DNA of 64,000 bases from NCBI GenBank assembly GCA_010093485.1, contig MU001506.1, positions 992,001 to 1,056,000 of the forward strand, written 5' to 3'. Numbering within the stretch: the first letter of the stretch is position 1; every line of letters begins with the position of its first letter. The notes beneath the pieces were generated by a model that was not told where the DNA came from, ran no database searches, and worked only from the letters and a program-made list of their open reading frames with translations. Below, piece after piece: positions 11,698 through 23,724 of the stretch. The position numbers and the translations under genes were made by a program. The stretch is from Karstenula rhodostoma CBS 690.94. Taxonomy: Eukaryota > Ascomycota > Dothideomycetes > Pleosporales > Didymosphaeriaceae.

Positions 11698-13451
11698 GGT
11701 GTACACTTGAGTGAAGAAACTTATTATGTGGAGGAGTTGGCATGCTCCACGAAGATGAGATTTAAGTGGTTCAGAAGAAGCACTGCCGGCTATTCAGCCC
11801 TGGTACAGGTGGTGTGATCAGTCGCTCAAGCCAATAACGATGGCGTCGAGATGATTATGCTATGAACCTTGATATGCGTCTTTGAGCTGAGCCCATAGAG
11901 GTTGATCAGGATGCCTTTCAAGTGAACCAGGACATTGCTTTCGGCACACAGATGGTGGACAGCTCAGCACGGTACGAACAATCAATTGAAGTGTGTACGC
12001 CAGGATATCGATCCTATGAGGTATGAACAATGTACTTGCGGTTCAGCCGCAGTTAGGGGAAGTTGGGGTGCATGTGCGGGGAACGCTCCGGGTGGCAGCG
12101 GAGGTCTGGAAACCTGCAAGTGCTGCTTCGTCAGGGTGGCCCTGTGTGCTGCAGCAAGAAAATAACCATTTCGGTGGCGTGATTGCCTCGCCTGTTAACT
12201 AAAGAGCTATCTGGAGCACTAGCGCGCTTTAGTCACACAGCGGGAAAGTAGAGAAGCTGCCCGGACTACAATAGGTATCTATCACGAGTAGCCGGTACAT
12301 GTTTGTACAGAAAACACGCCGACGTACAAGAAACAAGGACCGTCAAGCGGGGAGACCCGCGTGGGAGGCTCGCTGTCTTGACAACCGTACCAGGAACCGA
12401 CAAACAGGGCACCCTACTCCACGCGCCGTCCTTCAGTCACACCATGCAAGCAACACCCTTCCTCAACGGCCCAACACGCTAGGCACATCAATGAAAAGCC
12501 AAAAACAATTGTTGACCAGCAAAAATTTCTCCACATGAGTGCCCGAAGACAAACAAAACCCACAACCATTCGCGCCGTGCAATGCGTTGATCAGAGGGCT
12601 GGTACCCCGACTCTTGAGCTCGGGGACACCGCGAAAAGGTAAGTATGAAGAAGGGAAGCGGAGGGCGAGGGCGGGCGGGGTTATATAGTTGGGCAAGGGC
12701 GCTAGTCGTCGCGCTAGCGAGGGTCACGTGAGGGGTGCTGCCTAGGGGCGCAGGTGAAGGCGGTGTGTAGAGGTAAGGTGGGAGCTTGGACCGACGGGAA
12801 CAAACCTGAAGACTAATGAGTGTCAGCCACGGCGCACTGTAGCTTTGTTCCATTATTTACCCAGCTTCGAATCAGGTAAGAGCCTATTCACTACATACAC
12901 TAAAGCCAGTGTATAAGGCATGTCTCCAAACACAGAGGTCTGCATGAAATTTGTCACTCCGCCCTCATCTTCCCAACACTGCCCTATGAACTGTCTGCCA
13001 ATTTCCACCATGCGCGCCGTGCCACAACTGGATGCACATAGCCTGTGAGGTGCTCCCGCCTACCATCCTGACAGGCCGAATGTTGGACTGGAGATAGCGC
13101 GAGGCTCGAAGTCACGTCACAGACGGTTTTATGCCTCTCTTCTAGCTTCCCCATCAGTCACATGTTGTATCTTCGAAGTCGTAACGCGAGCGACAAGCAT
13201 GAGGGTTCGCTCAAACGCGATGGGAAGGCCAGGGTTTGTTGTATTTACAAGATATGGTTACAAAAGAATTACAACGCCTGGCTTGATGCTCCGAGAATCT
13301 TCAGTCGTTTATCTTCCCTACAATCAAGCTTTTCTTTTGCAATTGACCGATTGTCAATGGCACAGGTGCGGTCCTTTCTCTTCTATTTGCCTTTCGGGTT
13401 GCCCAACTGTGTCTCGTAGAACTTTTCCGGCCACACACCCTGCATGACGAA
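11698..13451. other. Intergenic region, no gene recognised
   Basis: Short frames only. The longest ATG frame (12853-12488, minus, 121 codons) has random-looking composition and no family resemblance. No RNA gene or repeat was seen. Confidence 0.45.
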
Positions 13452-13838
13452 TTAGCCTTGAGCGCCTCGAGTGTCATTGCTGAGAAGTCTCACCGTCGAC
13501 TGTTGACTCGAGATGTTCTCCTTGTGCGCATCAGTATGCGGGCCCTTATGTTCGCTCGACTGCCTAAGCTCAGTGTTTTGAGAATCGCCTTGATTGTTTC
13601 GTCAGCCAATGCTACACTATGAAGGCCACATATATTGCTGCCACATACCAGGCTTCGTGCCTGCCGCAGGTGTCGAGTAGGGCGTGCCTCCACCAGCGGT
13701 GAAACGGTCTTCGATGTTCTGCACCTCTCTCGTCTTGTAGGGGTTGGGGAACCAGTACTGTCGCATGAACATGTAGTAGGTGAAGCCGACGGCGCCGCCG
13801 GCCATGAAGATCTTGGGGATAGTGAGACGGCCCGACAT
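13452..13838 (-). CDS. Small conserved-looking protein, possibly mitochondrial
   Basis: A two-exon model, 13838-13649 and 13588-13452 (minus), gives 108 residues. The 60-nt intron has a clean GTATGT donor, a GGCTGACG branch site and an AAG acceptor. Without splicing the frame would end nine codons after the donor. The N-terminus (MSGRLTIPKIFMAGGAVGFT) combines a basic start with a short hydrophobic segment, then YYMFMRQYW, which suits a small inner-membrane or intermembrane-space mitochondrial protein. The second exon is hydrophilic (KGPHTDAHKENISSQQ region). I have a general impression of similar short ascomycete proteins of unknown function but cannot name a family. It diverges from the ERD1-like gene with 509 bases between start codons. 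Confidence 0.7.
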
Positions 13839-14347
13839 GATGAGGTATTAGAGTTTTCGAAGGTCGGATGATGCGGTAGTGGACGGTCGATTTGTATGCG
13901 GTTGAGAGGTGGAGGAGGATGTCGGAGTAGCTAGGCGTGTGCGAGAGGAATTGAGGATGACGGCGGTAATGTCAGGCACTGGTTAGATCATGCGTGTTAT
14001 GCCTCTTGCGTGCACTTTGTCGTCGCTGCTGCCAAATGTTCGCGTCATTAAGACGTTAGGGTGAAAGCACCCCTGTCCGACAGGTCTTGGCAGGGTCAGC
14101 CCTGTCGATGAGGCTGAAGGACGTTACGTCAGCGAGGGTGTGGCGCTCCCTTTGGGAAACCACCTCACCTGGACGCTGGGAGGGACACGCGACCTCTACG
14201 AAAACACTTTGTGCCGCACAACAATACGTGGGGAAGGAGGCGGGCGTACTCACCTTTAGTCACTCTTTCAGTCCCTATCCGGCGGGAGAAGGAGCAGGTG
14301 CTCAGGCGCATAGCGATTGATAGGACAGGCCAACTGGCGGCATCAAA

Positions 14348-15697
14348 ATGGACGGTGACCCGGCGGTGGAGCCGCAGCTCGACAAGTTCAGTCGCATATT
14401 GCCCCTGCCGTATCGAGTTGCTTTGATTATAGTAATGGGTATGTGCCCTTCCTCTTTCGCAGCGTACTCGAGCTGACAGTCTCGTAGGAATATGGGCATG
14501 GGGCTTGAACCTCCACTACCTCTCCCTTATTCGCATCGACGTTCCCTCCCTCATTCGATACCCGGCGCGCAACTCTCCGCACCACCCACCGCATTATCTG
14601 TCTTGCTACCGTGTCGCGCTTTCCCTCACCGTACCGCTTGTCCTTTCCCTGCTCCTCTTCTGGGGCCTCACCAATGGAAGCCCCGCCGACATCGCCGCAT
14701 GGGAGATCCTGCCGAACCTCTACCTTCTCGTCCTCGTCGTCGGCTTCATCGTACCCATACCATTCGTAAGCAGGAATGGACGACACCGGACACTTGCAAC
14801 CCTGAAAAGGATCAGCATAGGAGGCATTGCGGAGGCTCAGGATGGAAAATTCGGTGATATCTTGCTTGCTGATGCATTGACGAGTTACGCGAAAGTGCTA
14901 GGGGATCTCTTCATCAGCCTGTGCATGTTCTTCTCGTCCAAGCACAGCTCCACCGGCCCACCAAACCGCAGCTGCGGTGGCTTCTTTTGGGTGCCCTTCA
15001 TCATAGCCGTACCCTCGCTGATCCGTCTCCGCCAATGTCTCACCGAGTACGGGCGCGTAAAAAAGGCAAACAAGCAGGCAGGACAGACTAGCGCCACGAC
15101 AGGCTGGGGCGGTGTCCATCTCGCCAACGCCTTGAAATACAGCACCGCCTTTCCTGTGATCATACTCTCCGCTATGCAACGTAGCCCAGACCCCTCCAAA
15201 TACGGCATGTCTGAAGCAACCCTTTTCCGCCTATGGCTTGCTGCAGTCTTCGTCAACTCGGCATACTCCTTCTGGTGGGATGTCAGCCGAGATTGGGACC
15301 TGACGCTCCTACTGAGCAAAAAAGAGAGGGAAAACCCAGAGCACCCATACGGCCTGAGACGGCATCGCTGGTTCCATGCAAAAGAGTTCTACTACGCGGC
15401 AATTGCAGTTGATGCTGTGCTGAGATGCACGTGGAGCATTAAGCTGAGTCCGCATCTGGACCACTTCAACGATCTGGAAGGCGGCATCTTCCTGATGGAG
15501 GCATTGGAGGTGTTCAGAAGATGGCTCTGGATTTTCTTCCGTGTTGAAACTGAGTGGGGTAAGCATTCTCCATGCGTAAAGACGATAGAGCGGAGAGCTG
15601 ACTGAAAGCAGTACGTAATCATCGGGGTCCCGCGCCGGACGACATCCTTCTTGGCGACTTCGCAAATGCATCGAACAAGTATGACGAAGATGACTAA
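14348..15697 (+). CDS. ERD1: ERD1-like EXS-domain membrane protein
   Basis: A multi-pass Golgi/ER protein of the EXS family. Yeast Erd1 keeps luminal ER proteins in place and recycles phosphate from Golgi glycosylation. Exons 14348-14438, 14488-15558 and 15612-15697 give 415 residues. Introns are 49 and 53 nt with GTATGT and GTAAGC donors. The short first exon (30 codons) joins to form VMG-IWAWGLNLHYL, a typical first membrane segment. Later hydrophobic segments and the EXS signatures follow: WWDVSRDWDL around residue 290, LRRHRWFH, and RRWLWIFFRVETEWVRNH near the C-terminus. The final exon restores the conserved VRNHR sequence and ends in an acidic tail (YDEDD). Length and exon phases fit an intact gene. 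Confidence 0.88.
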
Positions 15698-15938
15698 GTC
15701 ACGGTCGGAGGGTTTGGATGAAGCGTATCGCATATGCATTTCCCGGCGTCCCTAAGCGTTTCCAAGAGTAGACAAATACAGCACTAAGATACCAGCTTAT
15801 GCAATCCTTTCCGCGCATCTAGATTCCGTTAAAACATGCCCGACTTGCGCGCCGTTATTCCCAGCCATATGCAACTCCAAGCACCATGATCCACAACGCA
15901 ATCACATCCATCCCCCCCCCACCAAAAACTTCCATCCA

Positions 15939-16874
15939 TCACTCACTACGCATCCCACTCTCCTCCCACCAAACCTGCCCCAAGTTAAACGCCGTCATAA
16001 ATGCACCCCCCTCCCCTCCACTCTCGTCCACAACATGCTGAAAGTACCCCTCCAATACACCACACACCTTCTCCCTCACCCGCAGCAGCCCCGTCAGCAG
16101 AATCCGTCGCACTACCTCGTATCGCTCCCACGACACAGGCCGTTCGCACCACACGAATTTTATGGCATCGAGGAGCTCGGCGGGAGTGTAGGTGGAAGAG
16201 AGGAGGCGGGCGCGAAGGGTCGCGTAGATGGTGGTGCGGAGGGCGATGTCGTGGGTGTAGGTGGCGAGATTGACCATGCGGGCAAGGCGGAGGAGGGAGG
16301 GGCGCTCTTCGGGGCGAGGATGGGGATGGGGTGTGGTTTCTTCGGCGAAGCAGGCGTGGTCGTCAGCAGGCACGACAAGCTTGTGAGTTTTCCAGAAGGT
16401 GATGGCTGCTTGGACCATCCAGGCGTGGTAGGGGAGGTCGATGGTCAGGGTGGGTGGGTTGGGATGCTATGGGGTACCCATTAGCGGTTGTTCATATGCA
16501 TCAGGTCGCAAGGAGGAATTAACCGTACCATGTTGTGAGCACCGTACTGCGCGTATTTCTGGGCTGTCATGCGCACGTAGGGCGCGTAGATGGGGAATTC
16601 GTAGCCTTCAGTGTGGAAGACAAAGAGGCAGTCGGCGTTCCGTTGTGAGGCAAATCGGACGAAGCTGGAATACGGATTAGCAAGATTTGCTTTACGATGG
16701 TGAGATGGAGACATACTCGGATTGAAGCAGCTCCTGTTGAACCTTCGGATCTTCCGAGGTCCCGTTGATGATGTCTTGGTCAAGGTTGGCCTTTGCCCAC
16801 GCGTTAACGTTGATGTTACCACCAGTATCATGTGGGAGGGTCTGCTCGCGTGGCGAGCGTGCGGGTTGCGACAT
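15939..16874 (-). CDS. Unrecognised 273-aa protein (BTB-like segment possible)
   Basis: Three exons, 16874-16717, 16664-16529 and 16466-15939 (minus), join cleanly into 273 residues. The introns are 52 and 62 nt, both with a GCTAAT-type branch site. The middle exon contains DCLFVFHTEGYEFPIYAPYV followed by a helix-like stretch, which resembles the start of a BTB/POZ fold (a short hairpin with a D-x-x-F pattern, then a position that is normally H or Y). The third exon is helical, with LLDAIKFVWCERPVSWERYE and RRILLTGLLRVREKV. I do not recognise a family, and the BTB suggestion is weak. It lies 466 bases from the 3' end of MSH4 on the same strand. Confidence 0.65.
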
Positions 16875-17340
16875 CTTGATTGATGATAGGAACTGGAGTT
16901 ATGATCTCGGAGAAACACAGGTGAAGAGGTTATGTATAGGGTGCTTGCAGAGAGGCATTCTACAATACGGTGGGTATTCGTTTGCGAGCTGCCTTATCGG
17001 GCAAGGCACAGGTCAGCTAGTGTGAAGGCGTTGGGTGAAAGATTGACAAGTCGAGCGCTGGAATGTGAAAGCGCACGCTGGGACCTGGAGCTCTGTCATA
17101 GAGCTTGGGACAATGATGTGGAACTGCGCTATGATTATTGAAAGTGTGTTGCGGGACCTGCTGCACAGGCTAAGAACACTCAGGCAGAACGCTTCTGATA
17201 GTCGACCTTACTATCATATTAGTGAGGTTAGTCGTCGTAAGATGAACATACTCAACGAGAGCACGGCACCGACAGACTGTGGTCTTCTGCCTTAACATCT
17301 AGGATTTAAGGCCCTCTGCGTCTTCTCCTTGAACTCCTAC
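16875..17340. other. Intergenic spacer between MSH4 and the 273-aa gene
   Basis: No supported gene. It should hold the MSH4 terminator and the promoter of the downstream minus-strand gene. Confidence 0.5.
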
Positions 17341-20300
17341 CTAGTACATGTTCTCCGAGACTGCGCGAACCGAAGATGTCTCGGAAGCAGGCCTGATTGT
17401 GGATGTCGATTCTGTACATGACGAGACCCTGGAATCAATTGAGATCACAGTCGGCGGTCGCTCATCAGACTCCGTTGTTGCGACCCGCGAGTCATCCCTG
17501 GCCTCAACCATCTCCTCGTCACCCAAATACTCCTCCCTCATTTCCACATCACCCTCCTCGTCCTCATCCTCGCTTTCCATGACATTCTTCTCTTCCTCGT
17601 TGATGGCCGTCATGCGGTTGACAAACTCCTTTTGCAGCTCCTTTAGCCACGAAGCCAGCACTTCACCCTCTAACGTTCCATTATACGCTTGCACCAGATG
17701 CTCTTTGAGATCGAGGATGAGTTTACGACGGCGCTCGGCAATGACGTTATTGGAGGTCTTCTTTTTCCGCTGAAGGCGACGCTCAAGTTTGTGCGCGAAG
17801 TAGGTGGCATCGGAGATAACTTGAGGTGGGAGAGGAACAAGGCGGGCAAGGGCGAGGCCATAGTGCGATTCTTTCACCGAGCCTTCGACAGCGCGGTAGA
17901 GCATTGTCATGGTGTCATCGTCACTGATCTGTGAACTGTGAGCAAAGACATTTTGGAAGCGACGCAGTGCTTACTTCGACAGCGAGGTGCAGACAGATGA
18001 CCCCGTTGCGCTCCGAGAGAATGGTGGCCAGGTCCTTGAAATGGGTTGCAAACCAGACCAGAGCCCTGCTGTCGACCAAAGCCTCAGCGATAGCGATAGC
18101 AATGGCGAGGCCGTCGCGGGTGCTGGTGCCACGACCAAGCTCATCAACGATGGCCATGCTGCGCCTCTCGAGGTTTCGCAGAATGAACGCGATCTCTCGC
18201 ATTTCTGCTGCAAACGTAGACACGTTGCTCTCAATGCTATCGTCCATGCCCACTCTAGCAAAGAGGTTGTGCAGTATAGGAAACGAAGCGCTGCTTGCAG
18301 GAACGAAACTACCTACCTGAGCCATGATCGACAACAGGGCAACCGAGCGAATAAAAGTACTCTTGCCGCTCATGTTGCACCCAGTGATGATCTGGAAGCG
18401 ACACTGTTGTGTGGCGTACACATCGTTCGGGACAAATTTCGTCTGCATGATCTTCTCACGGATTGGGTGACGTGCTGCTTTGATTCCAAGCGTATCACTG
18501 ATGCGAGGGCGAACATAGTCGTTAACAGTTACAAGGTGGGCAAAAGCAGACAGCTATTCTAGTGTTAACGATGTCTTGAGCGCTTAATGTCGGAAACCAA
18601 CCATGTCTAGCATCGCAATTGCTTCGCAGATCTTGAAGAGCACTGACATATGACCTCGTACTTCTTCGATGAGAGTCTGGACAGCCTCATCACCTGCACC
18701 TATTAGCATCGGCATCAAATTTCTCGGGGTTTACGTACTCATCAGCACGACCTCCTGGTGAGAGATGTTAATCTTCTGATTCCTCTTCATCAATTCCACA
18801 GTCTGACATTCGATCATGTTCTTCTTCTTGAATACATTCGTAAACACTGGTGGCAGGGCCTTGTCTTCTAGCTCAGCTATATGGATACGGATATAGAAGT
18901 TCCGGCCGGTCTCATATTTGAGATCGAGCTTGATGTCGTATTCTTCTACAGGGCAATATCAGCTTCCGTTGAAGACAAGGCTGCTTCTAATTTACCACTC
19001 AGTTCTGTGGCATGTTGGTAGGCATCCTCCATCGCTTCTTTGTAGGTGGTCCGGGCTACATCGAGCAAGCCATTGACTCCAGACTTGATAGCATAATTGC
19101 GTTGATTTCTTAGCTCTAGCGGCTGCTTTGCGTACGTGGTGTCCTCGTTGATATAGTTGTTGATGAGATCATGAACTGGAACAATGTTCTCCGGGGCACA
19201 GAGCTAGGTTTAATCAGCTTAGAAACATAACAGTCTCTCTCTATGTGCACAAACTTCACGAATATTGTTCAGCATCCAGCTGCGAGCTCCAGTGAGTGCT
19301 TCGTAAATAGGCGAGACTGAGGTGGTGAAATGCTTCAGCATGATGATCTGATTGATGCTTTGTTCGGTGGTCTGAATGGTGGGTTTGGTAGGAACGATGA
19401 TGAGCTAGGAAAAGCCTGTCAGTACGACACGTTGCTCATCTAGGTGCAGAGCATACAGCCGTCAGTATCTTGTCAGCATCCAGAATGTTTTTCAACGCCG
19501 AACGCGTGCCGTAGAACATGTCCTCCTTGGTTTGGAGCTCGTCCACAGCATCATATCGTTTGTTGAGAGTGTCGGTATCAGTAAGCGGCTGGAGGACATT
19601 GCTGCGGAGAAGGCGAGCCCCCATCGGAGTCTGCGTCTCGTTCAGGAGGCCAAACAAACAGTCCTTCGACTTCGGATTGTGCAGGTTTTGAACAAGCTCG
19701 AGTGAGTAGATCGTGGAAACGTCAATCATCATGGAGCCTTCGGATGGCTCATATTTCATTCTGAGGGAATGATACGGGAACTTGACCCCAAGACCCAGTT
19801 CGATATACTTCAGCACCTAGATCAAATCAACTCATGGCCCCTGACGGGATCATGCCTCTTACAGCAGCTATGCAGCAAACCGCGTAATAGCTACCGGTAA
19901 CAGAGAGCTTAATAGCCTCCACATCATCGTCAAGTGCCAATGTCTTGATGTAGTCAAGGCCAGCACTCTCAGCCCAGTACTTGCGGTCGAGCAGCGTCAC
20001 TTTACTGTCCATGATGTCCAGATTCTCCTCAATGATGGAGAGCAGCTTGGACTTGGGACTTGCGGATGTTGACACGATGAGAATTTCGGAAGGACCGTAG
20101 ACGCGCAGCTTATGGATGGTCTTGACGTAGGTCTGGCTGTCGCATATTTGGCAAAGCACGGCGTCTCCAGTGTCCATGTTGACGAAGGATATGCCGACAG
20201 TGGGTGAGATGCCGCGAGACTCGGCAACGGCACAGACGACGGTTTGAGCTTCGACACGGGCGATAGTGGAGGCGCCAGTTCTAGGGCGGGCAGTCGATGG

Positions 20301-20435
20301 TCTTCCAGTACTTCGACGCGTCCTGGGACGAGACGTGGCAGTAGTGTTGTACTCACCGTATCCAAAGCTGTAGCTTGGGTATGACGAGCCTGCTGAGGTG
20401 CTGTATGAGGTCGGCGGCCTCGAACGGTGAGCCAT
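17341..20435 (-). CDS. MSH4: MutS homolog MSH4, meiotic recombination
   Basis: MSH4 pairs with MSH5 in meiosis to stabilise Holliday-junction intermediates and promote crossovers; it does not repair mismatches. Eight exons on the minus strand: 20435-19863, 19816-19457, 19404-19255, 19203-18996, 18945-18739, 18693-18602, 18553-17975 and 17928-17341, giving 918 residues. All seven introns are 45-52 nt. The ATPase domain has Walker A TGCNMSGKS (about 587-595), whose TGCN form is MSH4-like, and Walker B DELGRG (about 667-672). The MutS connector (about 75-190) and core/clamp regions precede it. The N-terminal mismatch-recognition domain is absent, as expected for MSH4. The last 100 residues are acidic and Ser-rich. 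Residues 1-55 are Ser/Thr/Arg-rich and probably disordered. It shares a 296-base divergent promoter with RSA4. Confidence 0.93.
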
Positions 20436-20731
20436 GATGATTAGTGGAGCTATATGTTCAGTGTGCGATCAACTGTGTTTCGTCTCTGGAGACTTTAGAG
20501 ATCACTACCGGACGATGTGTCCTTAGAGGAAGCCACTGTGGGTGGGATGTGAGGAAAGAGCAACCCCGGAACCCTCTGGGACGCGTGACGGATGAACTGC
20601 TAAGCGCGTCACCCTTGCTAGCGCCCGTCGTTATCGATAACACCACCGAAATTTTGGAGTCGCAAACTCCCCGCTACTCACGCATTTTACTGCCTTTTGT
20701 CGCGAGAAACAAGTTACTTTCGCTCCACAAG
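20436..20731. promoter_or_regulatory. Bidirectional promoter region, MSH4 / RSA4
   Basis: The 296 bases between the two divergent start codons must carry the promoters of a meiosis gene and a ribosome-assembly gene. I recognise no specific binding site. Confidence 0.6.
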
Positions 20732-22267
20732 ATGGCAACCCAAGTTCCACCTCCGTCCAAGCGCCAAAAGCGCGAAGCCATCGAAACAAGCCGCACCCAA
20801 GCCCCCACAGCTTCAATCCCCGATGGCAGCATCCGCATCCGCTTCGTCGACCAAAGCACCGGCACCTCAGGCACACTCCCTGTCCTCACAGTTCCCCTCT
20901 CGCAAGCGACAACCACCAATCTCAACCTCCTGCTCAACAGTCTCAAAGATCAGCTCGAGGACGATGCAATTCCCTACCGTTTCTACCACGGCGAGTCCCC
21001 CGAGGCGCTTGGCGACAAGGAAGATGTATACAACTCGTTGGTAAAGCCCGGGAGGGTGACGGCTGAAGAGGAGGTCGTGTTGCAGTATGCGCCGCAGGCG
21101 GTATTCAGAGTGAAGGCTGTGAGTCGGTGTGCGGCGGCAGTCAGTGGGCATGGGGATAACATCCTGGCGGTGCAATTTAGTCCGAAGAACAGCGCGCGCA
21201 TGGCGAGTGGAAGTGGGGATAAGACGGTGAGGATATGGGACTGCGACACGGGAACGCCGGCGCATACGCTCAAGGGCCACACACGATGGGTGCTGGCGGT
21301 GAGCTATTCGCCGGACGGGGGGTTGCTTGCGTCGGGAGGTTACGACAATGAGGTGCGGATATGGGACCCGGAAACAGGAAAGCAAATCGGCAACCCGTTG
21401 AAGGGACACACAAACTTCATCACCAGTCTGACGTGGGAACCATATCACTTGCAACAGGAGGGACGGCCGAGGGTAGCCAGTTCGAGCAAAGACGGGACAG
21501 TGAGGGTATGGGATGCGGTCGGCGGGAAGATGGAGTACTCGCTTTCGGGCCACAAGGGCAGCGTTACGTGCGTGAAATGGGGCGGCACAGGGAAAATCTA
21601 CACGTCCTCGCACGACAAAACCATCAAGGTTTGGAACGGCGAAGAAGGCACGCTCGTCCACACGCTCTCCGGCCACGCACACTGGGTGAACCACCTCGCC
21701 CTCTCCACCGACTTTGTCCTCCGAACCTCGTACCACGACCACACCGGGAAGGTACCTCCAACGCCAGCAGAGAAGCTCGCGAAAGCGAAATCGCGCTTCG
21801 AAAAAGCCGCCACGATCAACGGCGAAATCGTCGAGCGCCTCGCAACCGCTTCAGAGGACTGCACGCTCTTCCTCTGGACGCCTCTCAGCAGTAACAAGCC
21901 CGTGACACGCATGACAGGCCACCAGAAGCAGATCAACCAAGTCTGCTTCTCCCCCGACGGCAATCTCCTCGCGTCCACGGCCTGGGACAACCACGTCAAG
22001 CTGTGGTCCGCGCGGGACGGCAAGTTCCTCTTTACGCTGCGCGCCCACGTCGGCCCTGTGTACATGGCGAGCTTCTCGGCAGACAGCCGGCTGCTGGCGA
22101 GCTGCAGCAAGGACACGACGCTCAAGGTGTGGGACATGCGGACGGGCAAGCTGAAGCAGGATCTGCCGGGCCACCAGGACCAGGTGTTTGCGCTGGACTG
22201 GAGTCCCGATGGCGAGCGCGTCGGCAGCGGAGGTGCCGACAAGCAGATCCGGATATGGAGGAATTGA
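20732..22267 (+). CDS. RSA4: Notchless/Rsa4 WD40 ribosome-assembly factor
   Basis: Nuclear 60S ribosome assembly factor. Its NLE domain is gripped by the AAA giant Rea1 (midasin) to strip assembly factors from pre-60S particles. A single exon of 511 residues starts at the ATG in MATQVPPPSKRQKRE; the frame is open upstream, but the conserved protein starts here. Residues about 35-125 form the NLE (ubiquitin-like) domain. It is followed by eight WD40 repeats with repeated GH...WD spacing, for example SGSGDKTVRIWDC, SKDGTVRVWD, SHDKTIKVW and CSKDTTLKVWD, ending in GGADKQIRIWRN. An insert of about 35 residues between the repeats (KVPPTPAEKLAKAKSRFEK) is usual for this family. Length matches yeast Rsa4 closely. 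Confidence 0.95.
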   Translation: MATQVPPPSKRQKREAIETSRTQAPTASIPDGSIRIRFVDQSTGTSGTLPVLTVPLSQATTTNLNLLLNSLKDQLEDDAIPYRFYHGESPEALGDKEDVYNSLVKPGRVTAEEEVVLQYAPQAVFRVKAVSRCAAAVSGHGDNILAVQFSPKNSARMASGSGDKTVRIWDCDTGTPAHTLKGHTRWVLAVSYSPDGGLLASGGYDNEVRIWDPETGKQIGNPLKGHTNFITSLTWEPYHLQQEGRPRVASSSKDGTVRVWDAVGGKMEYSLSGHKGSVTCVKWGGTGKIYTSSHDKTIKVWNGEEGTLVHTLSGHAHWVNHLALSTDFVLRTSYHDHTGKVPPTPAEKLAKAKSRFEKAATINGEIVERLATASEDCTLFLWTPLSSNKPVTRMTGHQKQINQVCFSPDGNLLASTAWDNHVKLWSARDGKFLFTLRAHVGPVYMASFSADSRLLASCSKDTTLKVWDMRTGKLKQDLPGHQDQVFALDWSPDGERVGSGGADKQIRIWRN

Positions 22268-23724
22268 ATCGGGAGGCTGCAAAGCTCGAGATGCCGGAAT
22301 CATAGATCAATATACCCCCTGTATGACTCAGTCTTCTTTCGTCCGTGTTTCCGAGTAGCCTCAAGTTTCCAAGTGCACGCTGTATCTCACGATGCCTGTG
22401 CCCCCATCGTCTTCGAAATCACCACCATCATTCCCACTCTCCTCTCTCGTTCTCCAGCCCCAACCCCTACCTACCTCGCCTACCTAACATTCCCGCAAAA
22501 TCCATGCCGACCGAACCCACCCACAGCGCTCCTCCATGCCCTATCTATCCCTCTCCTATTCCCGTACCCGTGCCCGTGCCCTATCCCTCTCTTATCCCCA
22601 TCCTGCACACATTCCAACCCCATACCACCCAGCAAGGACTCGTCGTCACACCTCCCAAGCGAAGCGCGGAATGCAAAGAACCCAGGCTGAAACGCTGCAA
22701 GCTTCTGTGAACCCACGACCCGGCCCTCTGGGTCTGTAGCGTATCAGATCAGATCAGGGACGGCTCGTACGACGGGAAGATCGTGCGATGGGGTGATCGG
22801 AATGTGAACAGGCAAGGCAGGCTGCGGGGCTGCGGGGCGGGACGGGTGCGTTGCAACGGGCATGCATGCATGAATGAACGGTGAAGATGTGGAGGCAGGG
22901 GTGTGGGTCCGCGCCCTAGGACAATACGACATGGGGGTATTCAACAAATCACGAATTGTGGAAAAAGAGCGTTGTGATCCAGTGTTTGATCCAGTGTTTA
23001 GCAGATATAGCTACATGTACTAGCAGCTGTCTGTCCAATCTGAGCCGTGCTCGCGCCTCGCCAGTTGCCCTATAATCCGCAAAACTCCTCCGGACGCAGT
23101 AGTCCCTGCCGAAACGAGCCTGTTTCTGCGTACAATTTTGGGGGCTGATAAGGAAGTCATGACAGAGGTGTAACCGTACAAAACAGACGCCGTGAAGTCG
23201 GCCCACGCTCGTGTGAAGGCCCCACGGCGTAGAGCAAAAGTAACCGTAACTGCGACGTCGGTACCCACTTGCTGTTCCTTAGCCAAGTGGCAGTCGTCTG
23301 AAGATAGTGCAAAAGGGCAGTCGTGTGTCTCTTTTGAACCGTTCAAAAGTAGTCGACGATACTCTCGGGTTGTTATCGAAAATCGTGATGCGGTCTTTAA
23401 ACAGGTGCTAAGTAACAGGCCTTAAGGAAATCGCTCATGGTTCCATGCCTAGAGCCATGAGCAGTTCTTGACCTGGAAATCAAGATTCGAAAGCCGTGAA
23501 ATCCGGTATCATGATCCGGTAAAACAATCGTAGCTCAGTCGGCTCTAGCTCCTTGAGCTTTGCATAAACAATCCGGTGAAAGTGTTCAAACGCCCCAATA
23601 TAATCATGGTTCGCGACCCCAGATTGTATGTCCCTCGAATGTCGAAATCGGTGCTGGATATGTGGAACAAGTCGATAGTTTACATGGACGGAAATGAATC
23701 TCGTACGATAAAGCACGTGGCTCA
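22268..23724. other. Intergenic region between RSA4 and the Ser-rich gene
   Basis: Pyrimidine-rich low-complexity sequence at 22340-22640 yields Pro/Ser-rich frames that I do not regard as genes. The rest shows no recognised feature. Confidence 0.45.

Noticed and set aside
20867..21742. Antisense 291-codon frame under RSA4
   Set aside because: It is a shadow of the WD40 gene on the other strand, with Arg/His/Pro-rich, non-family sequence.
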